Source of the DNA: DASPOF01 sp035626155
GTDB taxonomy: Bacteria > Desulfobacterota > Binatia > Binatales > Binataceae
Assembly (NCBI GenBank): GCA_035626155.1
Contig: DASPOF010000054.1
Location: forward strand, 1-33,459
Direction: 5' to 3'
DNA: 33,459 bases
Shown: positions 1 to 7,358 of the stretch, piece by piece
Numbering within the stretch: the stretch's first letter is position 1
Layout of the letters: the number at the start of each line of letters is the position of its first letter
Program-made: the position numbers and the translations under genes
The notes under the pieces: model-generated
What the model was told of the DNA's origin: nothing
The model's database searches: none
Seen by the model: the letters and a program-made list of their open reading frames with translations, nothing else

Positions 1-581
1 ACGAAAAGGATACTCAGCCAGAAGACCATGACGATGAGGAAAGGTGTGGAAATCGATGTGCCTGACTGCTCAAACAGGAGCCATCGCATCTGTCCGAGGC
101 TGATCGCCATACTCTCTGCCTGCGACTGCATCGCACGCTGAGCGTCGGTGCTCGGCGTCAGTTCCTGAATCTTGTCGAATATCACTTCCCGGCCGGCCGT
201 CTGCGAATTGAGCAAGCCCGCTTCTTTGCCGGTTGCCAGCCAGGTCTGGTCAATCATCCGAGCAACCGCGACCTTGAGCATGGCTCGTATCTCGCCGGTT
301 TCCGGTCCGTAATGCGCAAGTATGCGGTCGAGCAGGATCGTGTTGGCCGCCATTTGCGTGAGTTCGCCACGGCGGGTGTCATACGCTCCTTTGGCCGAGG
401 CCAGGAGCAAGCCAAGCACCAGGGCAGTCATCGAGCCGACCAGCCCGACGCCGACCGTTACCGCGCTCTTTGTGTCGGGGCTGAGGTGATCCTCGGGAAG
501 GACACCGCGCAGCCACATGCCCGCCATCGCTCCGCTAAATATACAACTGAGTATAATCGCGCTGGTTTCGATCGATGTCAC
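1..581 (-). CDS. DUF4239 (bestrophin-like) membrane protein, 3' end cut by window edge
   Basis: Translating the minus strand from a GTG at 581 gives about 193 residues running off the left edge. The pattern fits the DUF4239/bestrophin-like family: a hydrophobic N-terminal helix (IILSCIFSGAMAGMWLRGVL), then LPEDHLSPDTK, a second helix (GLVGSMTALVLGLLLASAKG), the block GELTQMAANTILLDRILAHYGPE, the segment EVIFDKIQELTPSTDAQR, and the beginning of a third helix (TPFLIVMVFWLSILF). No enzymatic activity is established for the family; an integral inner-membrane protein is all that can be said. The start is uncertain: the frame stays open upstream of 581 and a GGAGG lies about 24 bases before the GTG, too far for an ideal Shine-Dalgarno. 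The last 80 or so residues expected for the family lie outside the window. It does not look functionally linked to the aromatic genes. Confidence 0.8.
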   Translation of the reverse strand, partial: MTSIETSAIILSCIFSGAMAGMWLRGVLPEDHLSPDTKSAVTVGVGLVGSMTALVLGLLLASAKGAYDTRRGELTQMAANTILLDRILAHYGPETGEIRAMLKVAVARMIDQTWLATGKEAGLLNSQTAGREVIFDKIQELTPSTDAQRAMQSQAESMAISLGQMRWLLFEQSGTSISTPFLIVMVFWLSILF

Positions 582-883
582 GACTTGGATCGGCGCTGCG
601 TCCGACCTCCGTGTAGATTGGGGGTATCCTTGCGAACCATCGCGGCGCGCTCGTTACTTGGCGAGCCTGGTGTTCTGCCTGCGCGGATTTCTTGAAGTCG
701 TCGTGGGGTCTTTACCTCCAGCATAAACCTTACCAAAGGGCCCGATTTCGACTTTCGGACAATGCCCCCCTTATGGCATGCGGGGAGATTCGACCGCAAT
801 CCTACAGTTGATGAAAGGATCCGGCCGTCGCAGGCGCTGGACTGCGAATTCGCATTCGTGCCGGCCGCGCGCAGCGTCATCAA
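582..883. other. Non-coding stretch between LysR gene and DUF4239 gene
   Basis: About 300 bases separate two minus-strand genes. Short ORFs cross it in several frames, but none has family-like sequence or a convincing ribosome binding site. I see no hairpin with a T-run. It presumably carries the promoter of the DUF4239 gene, which I could not pinpoint. Confidence 0.4.
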
Positions 884-1837
884 TCACGGCTCGCGATTCG
901 ACGCATCCGTGTGTCTTCGCCGATTTTGGGCCGCGCCGCGGCCAACGACCGAGGCGGCACCGGCCTGATCGCGAATCGCCTCGATCAGCGCGAACAGCGC
1001 TGGCGGATGCACCCCTCCGGGACGATAGATGATTCCCTCGCTGACGTTGGCCTCTCCGGAGACCGCCGTCAGCCGGCCACTGCGCACTTCGGGTTCGACG
1101 ATTCCGCGCGGGAGCACGCTGACAAAGCTGCCCTCCAGCAGCATCGCCTTGATGAACATCATCGAGGACGACAAAAGAAGCGGCTTGGGCGGGTTGATGC
1201 GCGCTTCGCGGAAGCTGAGCTCCCACAGGTCGATGATCGCCTGGGGGCGATTGGTGAGGATCCAGCGCGCCCCGGCGAGCTGAGCGAGCGACACGTCCGG
1301 GCGCTGAAAGGGGCGGTAGTCGGGGCGGCAGACGCGCACGAACCGCGTGGCAACCAGTTCTTCGTGGACGAGATCCTCGACCTGATGCACCGGGGGCAAT
1401 CCGCTTACGACCGCATCGAGGGCGCCCTCGCGGACCAGCGCGGTCAAGCCCTCGTAAGTGCCGTCCACGATCTCGAACGACAGCCCGGGCTTGGACGAGA
1501 GCAGCCGTGCAAGGACGCTCGGGAGAAAGTGAATGGCGAAGTTGGCGACGCCGAGGCGCAAGTGGCCCAAACGGCCATTCTTGATCGCGCCGATTTCCGC
1601 CACCGCCTGCTCGCTCTGATTGAGCAGCAGGCGGGCGTGCTTGAGGAGCGCGGTACTGTAGATGGTTGGCGTGACGCCATGGGGGCCGCGATCGAACAGC
1701 CGCACGCCGAGTTCGGATTCGAGGTTCTGGATGCTCTTGCTGAGAGCAGGTTGGGAGATGTGAATGGCCTTGGCGGCGCGCAGCATGTTGCCATGCTCGG
1801 CTACGGCCAACAGATGGCGCGCCTGGCGCAGGTCCAC
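884..1837 (-). CDS. LysR-type transcriptional regulator
   Basis: A 317-residue protein of typical LTTR length. The N-terminal winged helix-turn-helix is clear (about residues 1-60): MDLRQARHLLAVAEHGNM, then AAKAIHISQPALSKSIQNLE and LGVRLFDRGPHGVTPT. The effector-binding domain follows (from about residue 90), with GRLGHLRLGVANFA opening its first lobe. The start is a GTG at 1837 with only a weak purine stretch upstream. The gene is divergent from the thiolase-led operon beginning at 2078; 240 bases lie between the two starts, the standard LTTR arrangement in which the regulator controls the divergent operon and itself. That spacer holds a palindrome (1906-1925) and a 30-bp element repeated upstream of the molybdopterin gene, so this LysR is the best candidate regulator for both. 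The inducer is unknown; an aryl-CoA or aromatic acid is a guess from context. Confidence 0.93.
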   Translation of the reverse strand: MDLRQARHLLAVAEHGNMLRAAKAIHISQPALSKSIQNLESELGVRLFDRGPHGVTPTIYSTALLKHARLLLNQSEQAVAEIGAIKNGRLGHLRLGVANFAIHFLPSVLARLLSSKPGLSFEIVDGTYEGLTALVREGALDAVVSGLPPVHQVEDLVHEELVATRFVRVCRPDYRPFQRPDVSLAQLAGARWILTNRPQAIIDLWELSFREARINPPKPLLLSSSMMFIKAMLLEGSFVSVLPRGIVEPEVRSGRLTAVSGEANVSEGIIYRPGGVHPPALFALIEAIRDQAGAASVVGRGAAQNRRRHTDASNREP

Positions 1838-1880
1838 GTTGCAATTCCGCCCCGACCGTTATAGCAAGAAGGCATACCTT

Positions 1881-1910
1881 TATCAAAAAATCCAATTGGA
1901 CAGACATATC
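1881..1910 (+). promoter_or_regulatory. Conserved 30-bp upstream element, copy 1 (ahead of thiolase operon)
   Basis: This block starts TATC, runs through an A-tract and CCAATTGGACAGA, and ends ATATC. It matches 26 of 30 bases with 18565-18594 (minus strand), directly upstream of the molybdopterin oxidoreductase start. Similarity continues downstream to a GCGATA in both copies with a 1-base length difference. TGGACA (1896-1901) resembles a -35 box (5 of 6), with GATATA/TATATT 18-20 bases later as a poor -10. The segment 1891-1900 (TCCAATTGGA) is a perfect palindrome. It could be a promoter, an operator, or both. Confidence 0.6.
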
Positions 1911-1925
1911 TGGCGCGGGCGATAT
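1906..1925. promoter_or_regulatory. Candidate LysR binding palindrome
   Basis: ATATC, a 10-base GC-rich spacer, then GATAT form an interrupted palindrome with the T-N11-A core typical of LTTR boxes, midway between the divergent LysR and thiolase genes. In the second copy of the element (minus strand, about 18556-18569) the same half-sites occur as ATATC-N9-GATA. Binding by the neighbouring LysR protein is inference. Confidence 0.45.
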
Positions 1926-2077
1926 ATTAGACCGGCAGGACGCTTCGAGAGCGGGGGCGCGGCGCGCAGGCATGGTAATCTGCCCGCACAGATTGGCGGC
2001 AAAGAAGGAACAGGCGAAACTGACGGAAACGATTGGCGATTGGCGCGGACGGGCTCGCCGTCCATGAGGAGAACAAC

Positions 2078-3310
2078 ATGCGCATGAATGCATTTGTAGC
2101 CGGCGTCGGGATGACCCGGTTCGGTAAGCATCTGGAGACCGGGCTCAAGGCGTTGGGCGCGGAAGCCGTGCAGGCGGCGCTCGCGGATGCGGGCATCGCC
2201 GCGCGGGACCTCGAGGCGGCATACGTGGGCAACGCAATGGCCGGCCTGATCACCGGACAGGAATGCGTGCGGGGGCAGGTGATCCTGCGCTCGATGGGCA
2301 TCGGGCGCATCCCGGTGATCAACGTCGAGAACGCCTGCGGCAGCGGCTCGACCGCCTTCAATCAGGCGTGCGCGATGGTTTCGGCAGGATGCTACGACGT
2401 GGTCCTCGTGCTCGGCATCGAGAAGCTCTACCATCCCGACAAACGGCGGACGTTCGCCGCGCTGGCGGGCGGGATGGACATCGAGGAGATGGAGACGTCG
2501 CTTGCGCGGTTTCAAGCGGACCAGACCCCGGGTGCAGGCGGCGCAAAGGGCGAAGAGGCGGGCGCGAAGCGTTCAGTCGCGATGGACTTCTATGCGAGCG
2601 TGGCGCGCGCCCACATGCGCCAGTACGGCACGACGCTCACGCAGTTGGCGGGCGTGTCGGCGAAGAATTCGTTTCACGGCAGCTTGAATCCCCGCGCGCA
2701 GTTCCGCGAGGTGATGACGATCGAGGAGGTGCTCGCCGCGCCGATGATCATCGAGCCGCTGACGCGTCCGATGTGCTCGCCGATCGGCGATGGGGCTGCG
2801 GCCGTCGTGGTGGTCAGCGAGCGCAAGGCGCGCGAGTTGGGCAGCACCCGATTGGTGCGCGTGGCGGCCAGCGCGCTCCATTCGGGATGGGACCACGAGG
2901 CGGGAGAGTTGGACACGGCCTCGTTGTGTGCGCAGGAGGCCTATGCGCAGGCCGGGCTCGGGCCGAAGGATTTGAGCGTGATGGAGGTGCACGACGCCTC
3001 CGCGATCGCCGAGCTGTCCGCATACGAGTCGCTCGGGCTGTGCGCAAAGGGTAGCGGCGGCAGGCTGATCGACGAGGGGGTCACGCGCCTGGGCGGCCGC
3101 CTGCCGGTCAACACGTCCGGCGGCCTGCTGCGCAAGGGCCACCCGGTCGGAGCCACGGGCGCCGCGCAGATCGTGGAGCTTACGGAGCAACTGCAGGGGC
3201 GATGCGGCAAGCGGCAAGTCGAGGATGCGAAAGTGGCGCTCGCGCACAATGGCGGAGGCGTCGTCGGCCGGGAGGCCGCATCGATGTGCGTTACGATCCT
3301 GGTCCGCTAG
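2078..3310 (+). CDS. Thiolase family protein (SCP-x/lipid-transfer type), first gene of upper-pathway operon
   Basis: A 410-residue cytosolic thiolase expected to catalyse CoA-dependent cleavage (or the reverse condensation) of a 3-oxoacyl-CoA. Visible features: N-terminal FVAGVGMTRFGK, the nucleophilic cysteine in NVENACGSGSTAF (about residue 88), EVHDASAIAELSAYE, the catalytic histidine motif KGHPVGATGAAQ, and a C-terminal NGGG. A longer frame opens at 2033, but ATG 2078 is chosen because GAGGAG sits 6 bases upstream and homologues begin at this point. An insert of about 50 residues (LAGGMDIEEMETSLARF onward) separates the halves, as in the SCP-x/BbsB-like thiolases. BbsB-type enzymes usually need a small DUF35 partner, and none is adjacent here. 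The gene is first in an operon with acyl-CoA dehydrogenase, MDR dehydrogenase and acyl-CoA ligase genes, 45 bases before the next start. The substrate is unknown. Confidence 0.88.
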   Translation: MRMNAFVAGVGMTRFGKHLETGLKALGAEAVQAALADAGIAARDLEAAYVGNAMAGLITGQECVRGQVILRSMGIGRIPVINVENACGSGSTAFNQACAMVSAGCYDVVLVLGIEKLYHPDKRRTFAALAGGMDIEEMETSLARFQADQTPGAGGAKGEEAGAKRSVAMDFYASVARAHMRQYGTTLTQLAGVSAKNSFHGSLNPRAQFREVMTIEEVLAAPMIIEPLTRPMCSPIGDGAAAVVVVSERKARELGSTRLVRVAASALHSGWDHEAGELDTASLCAQEAYAQAGLGPKDLSVMEVHDASAIAELSAYESLGLCAKGSGGRLIDEGVTRLGGRLPVNTSGGLLRKGHPVGATGAAQIVELTEQLQGRCGKRQVEDAKVALAHNGGGVVGREAASMCVTILVR

Positions 3311-3355
3311 CCGAAGAAAATCGCGGGTGAGGCCACCGAACGCCGGGAGCGGGCC

Positions 3356-4555
3356 ATGGGCAACATTCAATATGAAGCGGACTTAAGCGGGGCGGAACGC
3401 GCCGCGCACGAGACCGCGCATCGATTCGCCGCCGAGGTGATGCGCCCGGCGGGCATCAAGCTCGATGCGCTCGCCAATCCGGAAGATGTGATCGCGAAGG
3501 ATTCGATCCTGTGGGACGTCTACAGGAAGTATCGCGCGGTCGGCCTCGCCCAGCTTGAGGAAGGCAGCACCGGCCTTACGCCTGCGCAGCAGGTGCGGAT
3601 GCGATGCATCGTCGGCGAGCAACTGGGCTGGGGCGATTCGGGGCTGGCGATCAGCTTCGGCGTGGCGGGCTTTCCCCGGATGATGGCCCAGATGTCGGGG
3701 AAGCCCGAATTGATCCGGCGCTTCGGCGCGGAGGACTTGATCGGCTGCTGGGCCGGCACCGAGCCGGACCACGGCAGCGACATGATCTATTACATGAACC
3801 GGCCGGGCGAGGAGCTGCCGGGCAGGCCCAACTGCATCGCGCGCAAGGACGGCGACTCCTTCGTGATCAATGGCCAGAAGTCGGCCTGGGTATCGAACGG
3901 GACGATCGCCAAGGCCGCCGCGCTCTTCTGTGCGGTGGACATGGCCGACGGCCGGCGCGGCAGCGGCGGGTTCCTGGTCCCGCTCGATGTCCCGGGCGTG
4001 TCGAAGGGAAAGCCGCTGAACAAGATCGGACAGCGCGCGCTGAATCAGGGCGAGATTTTCTTCGATCAGGTGCGCATCCCGGCCGATTACATGGTCATCC
4101 CGCCCGAGACGTGTCCGCTTGCGAGCGAGGCGATCCTCACGATGGCGAACACGGGGATGGGAACGACCTTCGTCGGCGTGGCGCAGGCCGCGCTGGACCT
4201 CGCGCTCGATTACGCGAAGCAGCGCGTGCAGGGCGGCGTGCCGATCTTTCAGCACCAGAGCGTGAGGTTGAGGCTATTCGAGATGTTCCGCATGGTGCAG
4301 GCAGCGCGGGCGCTGAGCCGCCAAGTGGCGCTCTACAACGCGCTTAATCCGCCGAAGCTCCAACTGGCGACCGCTTCGAAAGTGACCTCGACGAACACCG
4401 CCTTCGAAGTGGCAAGCAGCGCGCTGCAGATTTTCGGCGGCAACGGTCTGAGCCGCGCCTATCCGATCGAGAAGCTGTTGCGCGACGCGCGCGCCTCGAT
4501 GATCGAGGACGGCTGCAACGATCTGCTGAGCCTGGTCGCCGCCGAAAGCCTGTAG
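3356..4555 (+). CDS. Acyl-CoA dehydrogenase (FAD), atypical catalytic-base region
   Basis: A 399-residue flavoprotein of normal ACAD length, expected to introduce a 2,3 double bond into an acyl-CoA and pass electrons to ETF. An N-terminal helical domain precedes CWAGTEPDHGSDM, the beta-domain FAD/substrate segment (usual form is TEP.AGSD), followed by INGQKSAWVSNG. The C-terminal domain has the hallmark ALQIFGGNGLSRAYPIEKLLRDAR. In MCAD-like enzymes the next motif is YEGT with the catalytic Glu; here it reads IEDGCND, so Asp385 aligns with the base and Glu384 lies one residue earlier. Either could act, or the enzyme may use another base, as reported for alicyclic acyl-CoA dehydrogenases that use Asp. 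A GGAG lies 6 bases before the ATG. It sits between the thiolase and MDR genes in one operon. An aryl-propanoyl-CoA or alicyclic acyl-CoA substrate is a guess. Confidence 0.9.
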   Translation: MGNIQYEADLSGAERAAHETAHRFAAEVMRPAGIKLDALANPEDVIAKDSILWDVYRKYRAVGLAQLEEGSTGLTPAQQVRMRCIVGEQLGWGDSGLAISFGVAGFPRMMAQMSGKPELIRRFGAEDLIGCWAGTEPDHGSDMIYYMNRPGEELPGRPNCIARKDGDSFVINGQKSAWVSNGTIAKAAALFCAVDMADGRRGSGGFLVPLDVPGVSKGKPLNKIGQRALNQGEIFFDQVRIPADYMVIPPETCPLASEAILTMANTGMGTTFVGVAQAALDLALDYAKQRVQGGVPIFQHQSVRLRLFEMFRMVQAARALSRQVALYNALNPPKLQLATASKVTSTNTAFEVASSALQIFGGNGLSRAYPIEKLLRDARASMIEDGCNDLLSLVAAESL

Positions 4556-4585
4556 CACGTTCAGTTCTGCGAGGGTGCCAAACAG

Positions 4586-5641
4586 ATGGACCGCTTCATG
4601 CGAGCCGCCCGGTTCCACGGACCGGGAACCGAAATCAAGATCGAGGAGGTCCCGTATCCCCTTCCCGGTCCCGGCGAGGTGGTCGTCAGGGTCGCCGCCT
4701 GCGGCATCTGCGGCACCGACGTGCACTTCCTCGAGGGGATGCCGGTTCCGGGCGGGCTGCCCTTTACGCTCGGGCACGAGCCCTCCGGGATCGTCGAAAC
4801 GATCGGTGCGGGCGTTCGGGGCTGGCAGCCGGGGGATCGCGTCGCGTTGCATCTCGGCGCCGGCTGCGGCACCTGCCGCGCTTGCACATCGGGCCATCCG
4901 AACTGTTGCCCTCACTTGACGGTACCCGGCCTGCATATCGATGGGGCGTTCGCGGAAGCGATCCGGGTGCCGGTCGGTTCGCTGGTGCGCGTGCCGGAGC
5001 GAGTGTCGCTGGCGGCCGCGGCGCTGGCGACCGACTGCGTAGCCAGCCCGTATCACGCGCTCGCCTGCCGTGCCGCGCTGCGCCAGGGCGAGCGTTTGGC
5101 TGTGATCGGCTGTGGCGGCCTTGGAGGCCAGGCCGTGTCGCTGGGGCGTGTGCTCGGGGCCAGCCAGGTCGTCGCCGTGGACGTCTCCCGGGTTGCGCTC
5201 GAACGCGCAGCGCGGGAGGGCGCCACGCACCGCGTCGACGCGAGTTCGGAAAGCGATGCCGCCGGCGCTGTCCGCGATCTGACCGGCGGCGGCGCCGACG
5301 TGGCGATCGAGTGCGTCGGAACCCCTGAGACCGTCGCCGCCGGCGTGCGCGCCCTGGCGCCGGGCGGGCGGCTGGTGGTGGTCGGGGTCGGCATGATGCC
5401 GCCCGCCGTCGGTGTGCCGCAGGCAACCTTCGCAGTGCAGGAGTTGTCCATCCTGGGCAGCTTTGGTTCGCACCAACGCGACCTCGAGGAGGTCCTCAGG
5501 CTGCAAGCTGACGGCGCTATCGACATCGAGGCGTCGATTTCACATCGCCTTCGTTTGGATCAGGTAGCAGAGGGGCTCGAGATGCTGCGCACCAGGCGAG
5601 GCGACCCGCGCCGGATCGTGGTCGAAATCCCGGTCGGGTGA
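4586..5641 (+). CDS. Zinc-dependent medium-chain alcohol dehydrogenase (MDR family)
   Basis: A 351-residue NAD(P)-dependent dehydrogenase. The GroES-like domain carries catalytic-zinc motif CGICGTDVHFLEGM and GHEPSGIVETIGAGV. The structural-zinc lobe is intact: CGTCRACTSGHPNC has the C-x2-C-x2-C-x7-C spacing. The Rossmann fold begins at VIGCGGLGGQAV, followed by an acidic strand end (VVAVDVSR) suited to NAD. The start ATG 4586 has GAGGG 10 bases upstream; a second ATG at 4598 is the common family start but lacks a Shine-Dalgarno. The gene follows the acyl-CoA dehydrogenase by 30 bases and precedes the ligase by 9, so it is operonic. In this context it would oxidise a hydroxyacyl-CoA or aryl alcohol. 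No enoyl-CoA hydratase or 3-hydroxyacyl-CoA dehydrogenase lies in this operon, so it may fill the dehydrogenase step. It is only distantly similar to the Had protein encoded at 14525-15598. Confidence 0.88.
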   Translation: MDRFMRAARFHGPGTEIKIEEVPYPLPGPGEVVVRVAACGICGTDVHFLEGMPVPGGLPFTLGHEPSGIVETIGAGVRGWQPGDRVALHLGAGCGTCRACTSGHPNCCPHLTVPGLHIDGAFAEAIRVPVGSLVRVPERVSLAAAALATDCVASPYHALACRAALRQGERLAVIGCGGLGGQAVSLGRVLGASQVVAVDVSRVALERAAREGATHRVDASSESDAAGAVRDLTGGGADVAIECVGTPETVAAGVRALAPGGRLVVVGVGMMPPAVGVPQATFAVQELSILGSFGSHQRDLEEVLRLQADGAIDIEASISHRLRLDQVAEGLEMLRTRRGDPRRIVVEIPVG

Positions 5642-5650
5642 GGATAGGCC

Positions 5651-7252
5651 ATGCGAGAACGAAACGAGCTGATCCTGGCGGACCTGATTGCGGCGCGTGC
5701 GGAAAAGATGCCCGGCTTCGATGTGGTGACGTTCGACGGCGGGGGCGTGCGTCCGCACGAGGTGCGCACATACGCCGATCTGTGGATGAACGGCAATCGC
5801 ATCGCCGCCGGTCTCATCGCCAAGGGCCTGGCCAAGGGCGATCGCTTCGGCCTGATGATGCGGAACCATCCGGAGTTCATCGAGACGATGGTGGCGGCAT
5901 CGCTGAGCGGCGGCGTGTTCGTGCCGATCGATCCGCGCACCAGGGGGGACAAGCTCGCCTATACGCTGCGCAACTCGGAATGCCGCGGGATCGTCTGCGC
6001 CGACTACACTCTTGCGCAAGTGGTTGCGGTGCGAAGCCTCCTGCCGAATCTCGAGTGGATTCTCGTGCTCGAATCGCGCGAGGAGCCCGACTGCATGGCG
6101 ACCGCCGGCCTCCCCGGCGCGGAGCCGTTCGCGCCGCTCGTTGCGAGTGCGGAGAAATATGTGGATGTGCGTGCGGAGAGCCCGCGCGATACGCTCGAAA
6201 TCGTCTATACGTCCGGAACCACCGGCGATCCCAAGGGCGTGGTGTCATCGAACGCCCGCTACGTCGGCGCCAGCGCCATGGGACTGCTGGTGGGTTTACG
6301 GCCCGGCGACCGGCCGTACAACGGGCTATCCCTGACGCACGGCAACGCCCAGATCGTCACGCTGTCGCCATCGTTGGTGATGGGCCTGCGCGCCGTGTTC
6401 AGCCGCCGCTTCACCAAGTCGCGTCTGTGGGACGTATGCCGCGAACATGGCTGCACGGTCTTCAACCTGCTCGGTGGCATGGCGACGGCGATTTACAGCG
6501 AGCCGCCGAAACCGAACGATGCCGACAATCCGGTACGGATGGTGATCAGCGGCGGGATGCCGGCGGCGCTTTGGCGGCCATTCGAGGAGCGCTTCAATCT
6601 GAAGGTGCTCGAATGTTACGCCGCGGTCGAGGGCGGGCTCGCGATCAATCCGATCGGGGTCGGGCCGATCGGCAGCTTCGGCAAGCCCGCGCCGAATCTC
6701 GAGATGAAGATCGTCGATGAGCATGATCACGAATGCCCGCCCGGCGCGATCGGCGAACTGATCTCGCGGCCGGTCACGGGCGAGCGCGTGGAGGTCGAGT
6801 ACTTCAAGAACCCCGAGGCGTCGGAGAAGAAGACGCATGGCGGATGGCTGCGCAGCGGCGACATGTGCCATCGCGATGCGGAGGGCTGGTTCTATTTCGA
6901 CTTCCGCAAGGGCGGCGGCATCCGGCACAACGGCGACTTCGTTAACCCGGGCTTCGTCGAGAAGGTGATCGCGGAGCATCCGCAGGTCAACGACGTCTTC
7001 GTCTATGGCGTGCCGGCGGCATCCGGCGCGCCGGGCGAGCGCGACGTCGTGGCCGCGTTGGTGCCGGTGGACGCGAAGACGTTTGACCCCAAGAGCGTGT
7101 TCGCGACGTGCGTCAAAGGCCTGGAACCGAACTTTGTTCCCTCCTACCTGCAGGTGGTGGACGAGATTCCGAAGACGGCATCAGAGAAGCCGCAGGAGCG
7201 GTTCCTGATGGATCGCTTCGCCCCGGACGGGCCGGGAATCTATCGTAGATAG
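5651..7252 (+). CDS. AMP-forming acyl-CoA synthetase/ligase
   Basis: A 533-residue ANL-superfamily enzyme that would activate a carboxylic acid to its CoA thioester with ATP. Motifs in order: P-loop A3 YTSGTTGDPKGVVSS (about residue 190); LECYAAVEGG in the A5 position (normally Y.xTE); GWLRSGDMCHRDAEGWFYF as A7; DFRKGGGIRHNGDFVNPG as A8 hinge; and IPKTASEKPQ as A10, keeping a lysine although the usual G-K is S-E-K. It is of the CaiC-like/long-chain ligase type by overall feel; the acid cannot be told from sequence. GAGGA lies 7 bases before the ATG, and the gene starts 9 bases after the MDR stop. It ends the plus-strand operon and converges on the bcr operon with about 40 bases to the relic at 7295. 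Activation by this enzyme is the logical first step of the pathway encoded here. Confidence 0.9.
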   Translation: MRERNELILADLIAARAEKMPGFDVVTFDGGGVRPHEVRTYADLWMNGNRIAAGLIAKGLAKGDRFGLMMRNHPEFIETMVAASLSGGVFVPIDPRTRGDKLAYTLRNSECRGIVCADYTLAQVVAVRSLLPNLEWILVLESREEPDCMATAGLPGAEPFAPLVASAEKYVDVRAESPRDTLEIVYTSGTTGDPKGVVSSNARYVGASAMGLLVGLRPGDRPYNGLSLTHGNAQIVTLSPSLVMGLRAVFSRRFTKSRLWDVCREHGCTVFNLLGGMATAIYSEPPKPNDADNPVRMVISGGMPAALWRPFEERFNLKVLECYAAVEGGLAINPIGVGPIGSFGKPAPNLEMKIVDEHDHECPPGAIGELISRPVTGERVEVEYFKNPEASEKKTHGGWLRSGDMCHRDAEGWFYFDFRKGGGIRHNGDFVNPGFVEKVIAEHPQVNDVFVYGVPAASGAPGERDVVAALVPVDAKTFDPKSVFATCVKGLEPNFVPSYLQVVDEIPKTASEKPQERFLMDRFAPDGPGIYRR

Positions 7253-7294
7253 AAGAACTCGCGGGCGATTAAATCCGCTGCCGCGCAACGCGCC

Positions 7295-7358
7295 TTATTC
7301 GAAGCCGCTGGCCTTCTCGCGGAGGTACTGATACGGCTCGCACGCGTCGGAGATCACG
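7295..7358 (-). pseudogene. Relic of the 3' end of a molybdopterin oxidoreductase gene
   Basis: Bases 7322-7358 match 15880-15916 (inside the molybdopterin oxidoreductase gene) at 34 of 37 positions, in the same orientation and frame. Translated, both give ACEPYQYL/AWEPYQYL preceded by a similar VI segment. Immediately after, the relic reads REKASGFE-stop, resembling the true C-terminus FERAEGFG-stop. The roughly 40 residues that separate these parts in the intact protein are missing, as is everything upstream. It is best explained as the scar of a second, related gene that was deleted, leaving two fragments of its C-terminal coding region fused. It lies directly after the small ORF of the bcr operon. 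Confidence 0.6.

Noticed and set aside
2033..2077. Earlier start for the first thiolase
   Set aside because: ATG 2078 has a well-spaced GAGGAG and matches the family N-terminus; the 15 extra residues do not.
771..2093. Long minus-strand ORF (440 codons) overlapping the LysR gene
   Set aside because: It lies in another frame of the LysR gene, is Arg/Pro-rich as expected for a GC-rich shadow frame, and shows no family motif.
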